Assembly (NCBI GenBank): GCA_030949995.1
Contig: JAUZRY010000091.1
Span: 1-57,999, forward strand
Reading direction: 5' to 3'
Length of the DNA: 57,999 nt
DNA from: Ardenticatenia bacterium
Lineage (GTDB): Bacteria; Chloroflexota; Anaerolineae; Ardenticatenales; Ardenticatenaceae
Below, in pieces: positions 56,161 through 57,999 of the stretch. The notes below the pieces were generated by a model that made no database searches, was not told where the DNA came from, and worked only from the letters and a program-made list of their open reading frames with translations. The position numbers were made by a program, and so were the translations under genes. How positions within the stretch are numbered: the first letter of the stretch is position 1; the number at the start of each line of letters is the position of its first letter.

Positions 56161-56592
56161 TCAGTGGCCAAGTAGCTTCACGCTTGTTTCTCGTCCGTGA
56201 TGGCGAATTTGGTAGGCGCCGAACTGGCGCAGCAGGTTGACTGCCTCGTCCCGCAAGGTGCGCATGCGCGGGTCGGTGGCCTTCCAGGTGCCGGCCACCT
56301 GGTTGACCACCAACAGGCTGTCCCCGCGCACCTCCAGCCGATAGCGGCGGGGATCCTTCCCATGTGCGCGGATGATCCCCAGCAGGGCGCGGAGGCCTGC
56401 GATCAGCGCGCAGTACTCGGCTTCGTTGTTGGTGATATTCTCCCCGAACTCGAGGCGCCGTAACTTCTGCTGGCCCGTATCACATCGCACGAGCACATAA
56501 CTGCCATAGCCCCGCCCCGGATTGCCCTTGCTTCCCCCGTCGAAGATCAGGAGATAGTGAACATCGTGGGGCAGATCAAGGTCGTCGCTCAT
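56161..56592 (-). CDS. Ribonuclease H-like protein
   Basis: The protein has 143 residues. YLLIFDGGSKGNPGRGYGSY, NITNNEAEYCALIAGL and EVRGDSLLVVNQVAG give the first three acidic residues of the RNase HI site. The fourth (the Asp of a late AD-x-LA segment) is not seen; the protein ends HHGRETSVKLLGH, so either the end differs or the enzyme works with three visible acids. It should cut RNA in RNA-DNA hybrids. It lies 50 bases upstream of ileS in the operon. Confidence 0.82.
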   Translation of the reverse strand: MSDDLDLPHDVHYLLIFDGGSKGNPGRGYGSYVLVRCDTGQQKLRRLEFGENITNNEAEYCALIAGLRALLGIIRAHGKDPRRYRLEVRGDSLLVVNQVAGTWKATDPRMRTLRDEAVNLLRQFGAYQIRHHGRETSVKLLGH

Positions 56593-56596
56593 GGGC

Positions 56597-57227
56597 TCAT
56601 CCCTCGTGATACAGGGCCGTCAGGCGTGCCTGCCAGCTCGGGTGTTCCCACCGGACAACCAAGCCCTGTGGGGTGACCCACACCCTGTGGCGTGTGCCCC
56701 ACGGGTCGTTTAGGCGCCAGTGGTCACACGGGATCGCCAGCCGGCCGACGGCCGGTTCATGGCCAACGTGCCCCCAAGACACGTGGGCTTTCAGCCAGCA
56801 GCCTCGGCCAGCGCACCCAGAGCACGGGGCACGCCTCGGTCCGCGCGGGCCGCACGGGCAGGCTGACGAACGGTGTGACCACGAGCGTGTCGGGCTCGAG
56901 GGAGACCACATGTCGGCCCGGCACGCGATTATCGGTCAGGAGCACGCCGTCGGCGTAGAAGGTGTACGTCTGGCGGTGGAGTCCGGCTGGTGTGCGCTGC
57001 TGGAGCTGGAGCCGTTCCACCCGTCCGCCGTGTACAATGGCGTGACCGAGCCGACGTACTGCCCGACCATGCTCAATGCCTTGTTGGTCCATTCGCCAGA
57101 CGAACATGTGATCGGGTTGGCGGTAGACCTCCCACACTTCCTCCATGTTCACAGCGGAGCCGCTCACGTGGTGCTGGCCGCGCTGTTCGGGCACTTCGTC
57201 AGGGCGGGGCGGGTGAATGGCCGTCAC
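56597..57227 (-). CDS. Protein of unknown function in the ileS operon (frame break near 56800)
   Basis: Removing one base at about 56790-56805 gives 209 residues. GTG 57227 has AGGAG six bases upstream and lies 3 bases after the alaX stop; its end is 4 bases before the RNase H start. It is rich in Val, Arg, Trp and His with alternating strands (QTYTFYADGVLLTDNR, PWGTRHRVWVTPQGLVVRW), suggesting a beta-barrel or lipocalin-like soluble fold. No membrane span or cysteine motif. I do not recognise the family. Confidence 0.6.
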
Positions 57228-57230
57228 CGC

Positions 57231-57950
57231 TCACTCCTGGTCAAGGGCGATCATTAGGCGCTTGTTGATGCGCCCCTTGCTCTTGTAGCCCACAATGCGA
57301 ATGGGGCCTACCTCACGCGTGTTGGCCACGTGGGTGCCGCCATCGGCCTGCAGGTCGAGCCCCACGATTTCGACAATGCGCACCTCCTGGATGTGTGGGG
57401 GCAACAGATTGATTTTGGTGCGGATCAGGTCCGGAATCTGGAAGGCCTCCTCGCGCGGCAGGAAGCGCACGCGCACGGGGCGAGCGGCATCAGCCTCGGC
57501 GTTGATTTTGGCCTCGATGTCCTGAACGAGCGCCTTTTCCAGCCGTTCGAACTCGAAATCCATGCGCCCTCGGCCGGGTTCCATGTTGGCGCCGGTCACT
57601 TGGGCGCCGTAATCGCGCCAGATCACGCCACAGAGAATGTGGAGGGCTGTGTGCGTGCGCATGAGAAGGTATCGCCGTTCCCAGTCGAGCACGCCGTGCA
57701 GCATGGTGCCTTGGGCCGGCTGTTCCTCTCCTTCGATCAGGTGGACGAGTTGGCCATTGGCCCGCCGCAGGCCGGTCACACGGTAGGCAGTGCCGTCCGG
57801 CGCGCGGAGGAGCCCGGTGTCAGGGGGCTGGCCGCCGCCGCCGGGGTAAAAGGCCGTCCTGTCGAGGACCACGCCGGCCTCGTGGACAGCGGTGACGGTG
57901 GCGTCAAACTCGCGCAGGTAGCTGTCGGCTTGGTAGAGCAATTCGGTCAT
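57231..57950 (-). CDS. AlaX-like alanyl-tRNA editing protein
   Basis: The protein has 239 residues. It resembles the editing half of alanyl-tRNA synthetase (AlaX-M type), which hydrolyses Ser- or Gly-tRNA(Ala). RTAFYPGGGGQPPDTG, the zinc motif RTHTALHIL and GGTHVANTREVGPI are present. The position normally holding a Cys ligand before GGTH reads Ala-Asp here. ATG 57950 follows AGGAGGTGAGAGG. It heads the seven-gene minus-strand run; the remaining 49 bases at the window edge hold only its upstream sequence. Confidence 0.87.
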   Translation of the reverse strand: MTELLYQADSYLREFDATVTAVHEAGVVLDRTAFYPGGGGQPPDTGLLRAPDGTAYRVTGLRRANGQLVHLIEGEEQPAQGTMLHGVLDWERRYLLMRTHTALHILCGVIWRDYGAQVTGANMEPGRGRMDFEFERLEKALVQDIEAKINAEADAARPVRVRFLPREEAFQIPDLIRTKINLLPPHIQEVRIVEIVGLDLQADGGTHVANTREVGPIRIVGYKSKGRINKRLMIALDQE

Positions 57951-57999
57951 AGGGCCTCTCACCTCCTTTTCGGGAACAACAGAAAACGCCCGTCCCACC

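Overview
The window reads as a high-GC bacterial chromosome segment, most likely from the Chloroflexota (inference). Supporting signs are the short HLPLV motif in a secreted-enzyme linker, a lipoprotein leader with the VVVTATPEP string, GAF-rich sensor kinases, an apparent long type-2 isoleucyl-tRNA synthetase and scattered small operons. No rRNA, tRNA, CRISPR array or phage module was recognised.

Layout. 1-469 is a non-coding leader with two tandem terminators. 470-3713 is a sulfur-assimilation operon: a sulfite reductase fused to a MoaD/ThiS-like sulfur carrier, an APS reductase and a small unknown protein. Kynureninase and a secreted GH9-CBM3-CBM2 cellulase follow (3828-7612). On the minus strand, 7667-10077 encodes a DUF1858 protein and a cytochrome b / ferredoxin / MvhD-like fusion. 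An IS1634-type element lies at 10334-12152. A large signalling island spans 12294-27199: a lone receiver, a kinase-like protein without an ATPase domain, a roughly 1757-residue membrane protein with a string of GAF domains, two near-identical tandem DUF574 methyltransferases, a hybrid histidine kinase, and a threonine-synthase-like PLP enzyme that appears to be fused to a receiver domain. EamA and tilS follow on the minus strand. A second sulfur region (29957-36728) holds TusA, a DsrE-family protein, a fused FeS/NrfD membrane subunit, a molybdopterin oxidoreductase and its TorD-type chaperone, resembling cytoplasmic SoeABC. Then come speH-speE, a YIP1-like protein, a GH-A-like protein, a CinA-type domain, acetyl-CoA synthetase, a LacI regulator with a perfect operator, and a rearranged spot holding two 5' gene fragments (46168-46456). 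The rest is housekeeping: a coiled-coil nuclease-like protein, a 2-hydroxyacid dehydrogenase, dtd, eno, and a seven-gene minus-strand run alaX-unknown-rnhA-ileS-lspA-rluD-dksA.

Two themes stand out. The first is sulfur redox chemistry: APS to sulfite to sulfide with an attached sulfur carrier, and separately TusA/DsrE with a probable sulfite- or sulfur-compound oxidoreductase. The second is the signalling island, whose most unusual member is the PLP enzyme-receiver fusion.

Quality note. At least 18 single-base frame breaks interrupt otherwise full-length genes, including ileS, acs, thrC-like, speE and rluD. Most lie in or near short homopolymers. After one-base corrections every affected gene becomes a whole number of codons of the expected length. 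I therefore treat them as probable sequence errors and give each such gene as one feature across the break.
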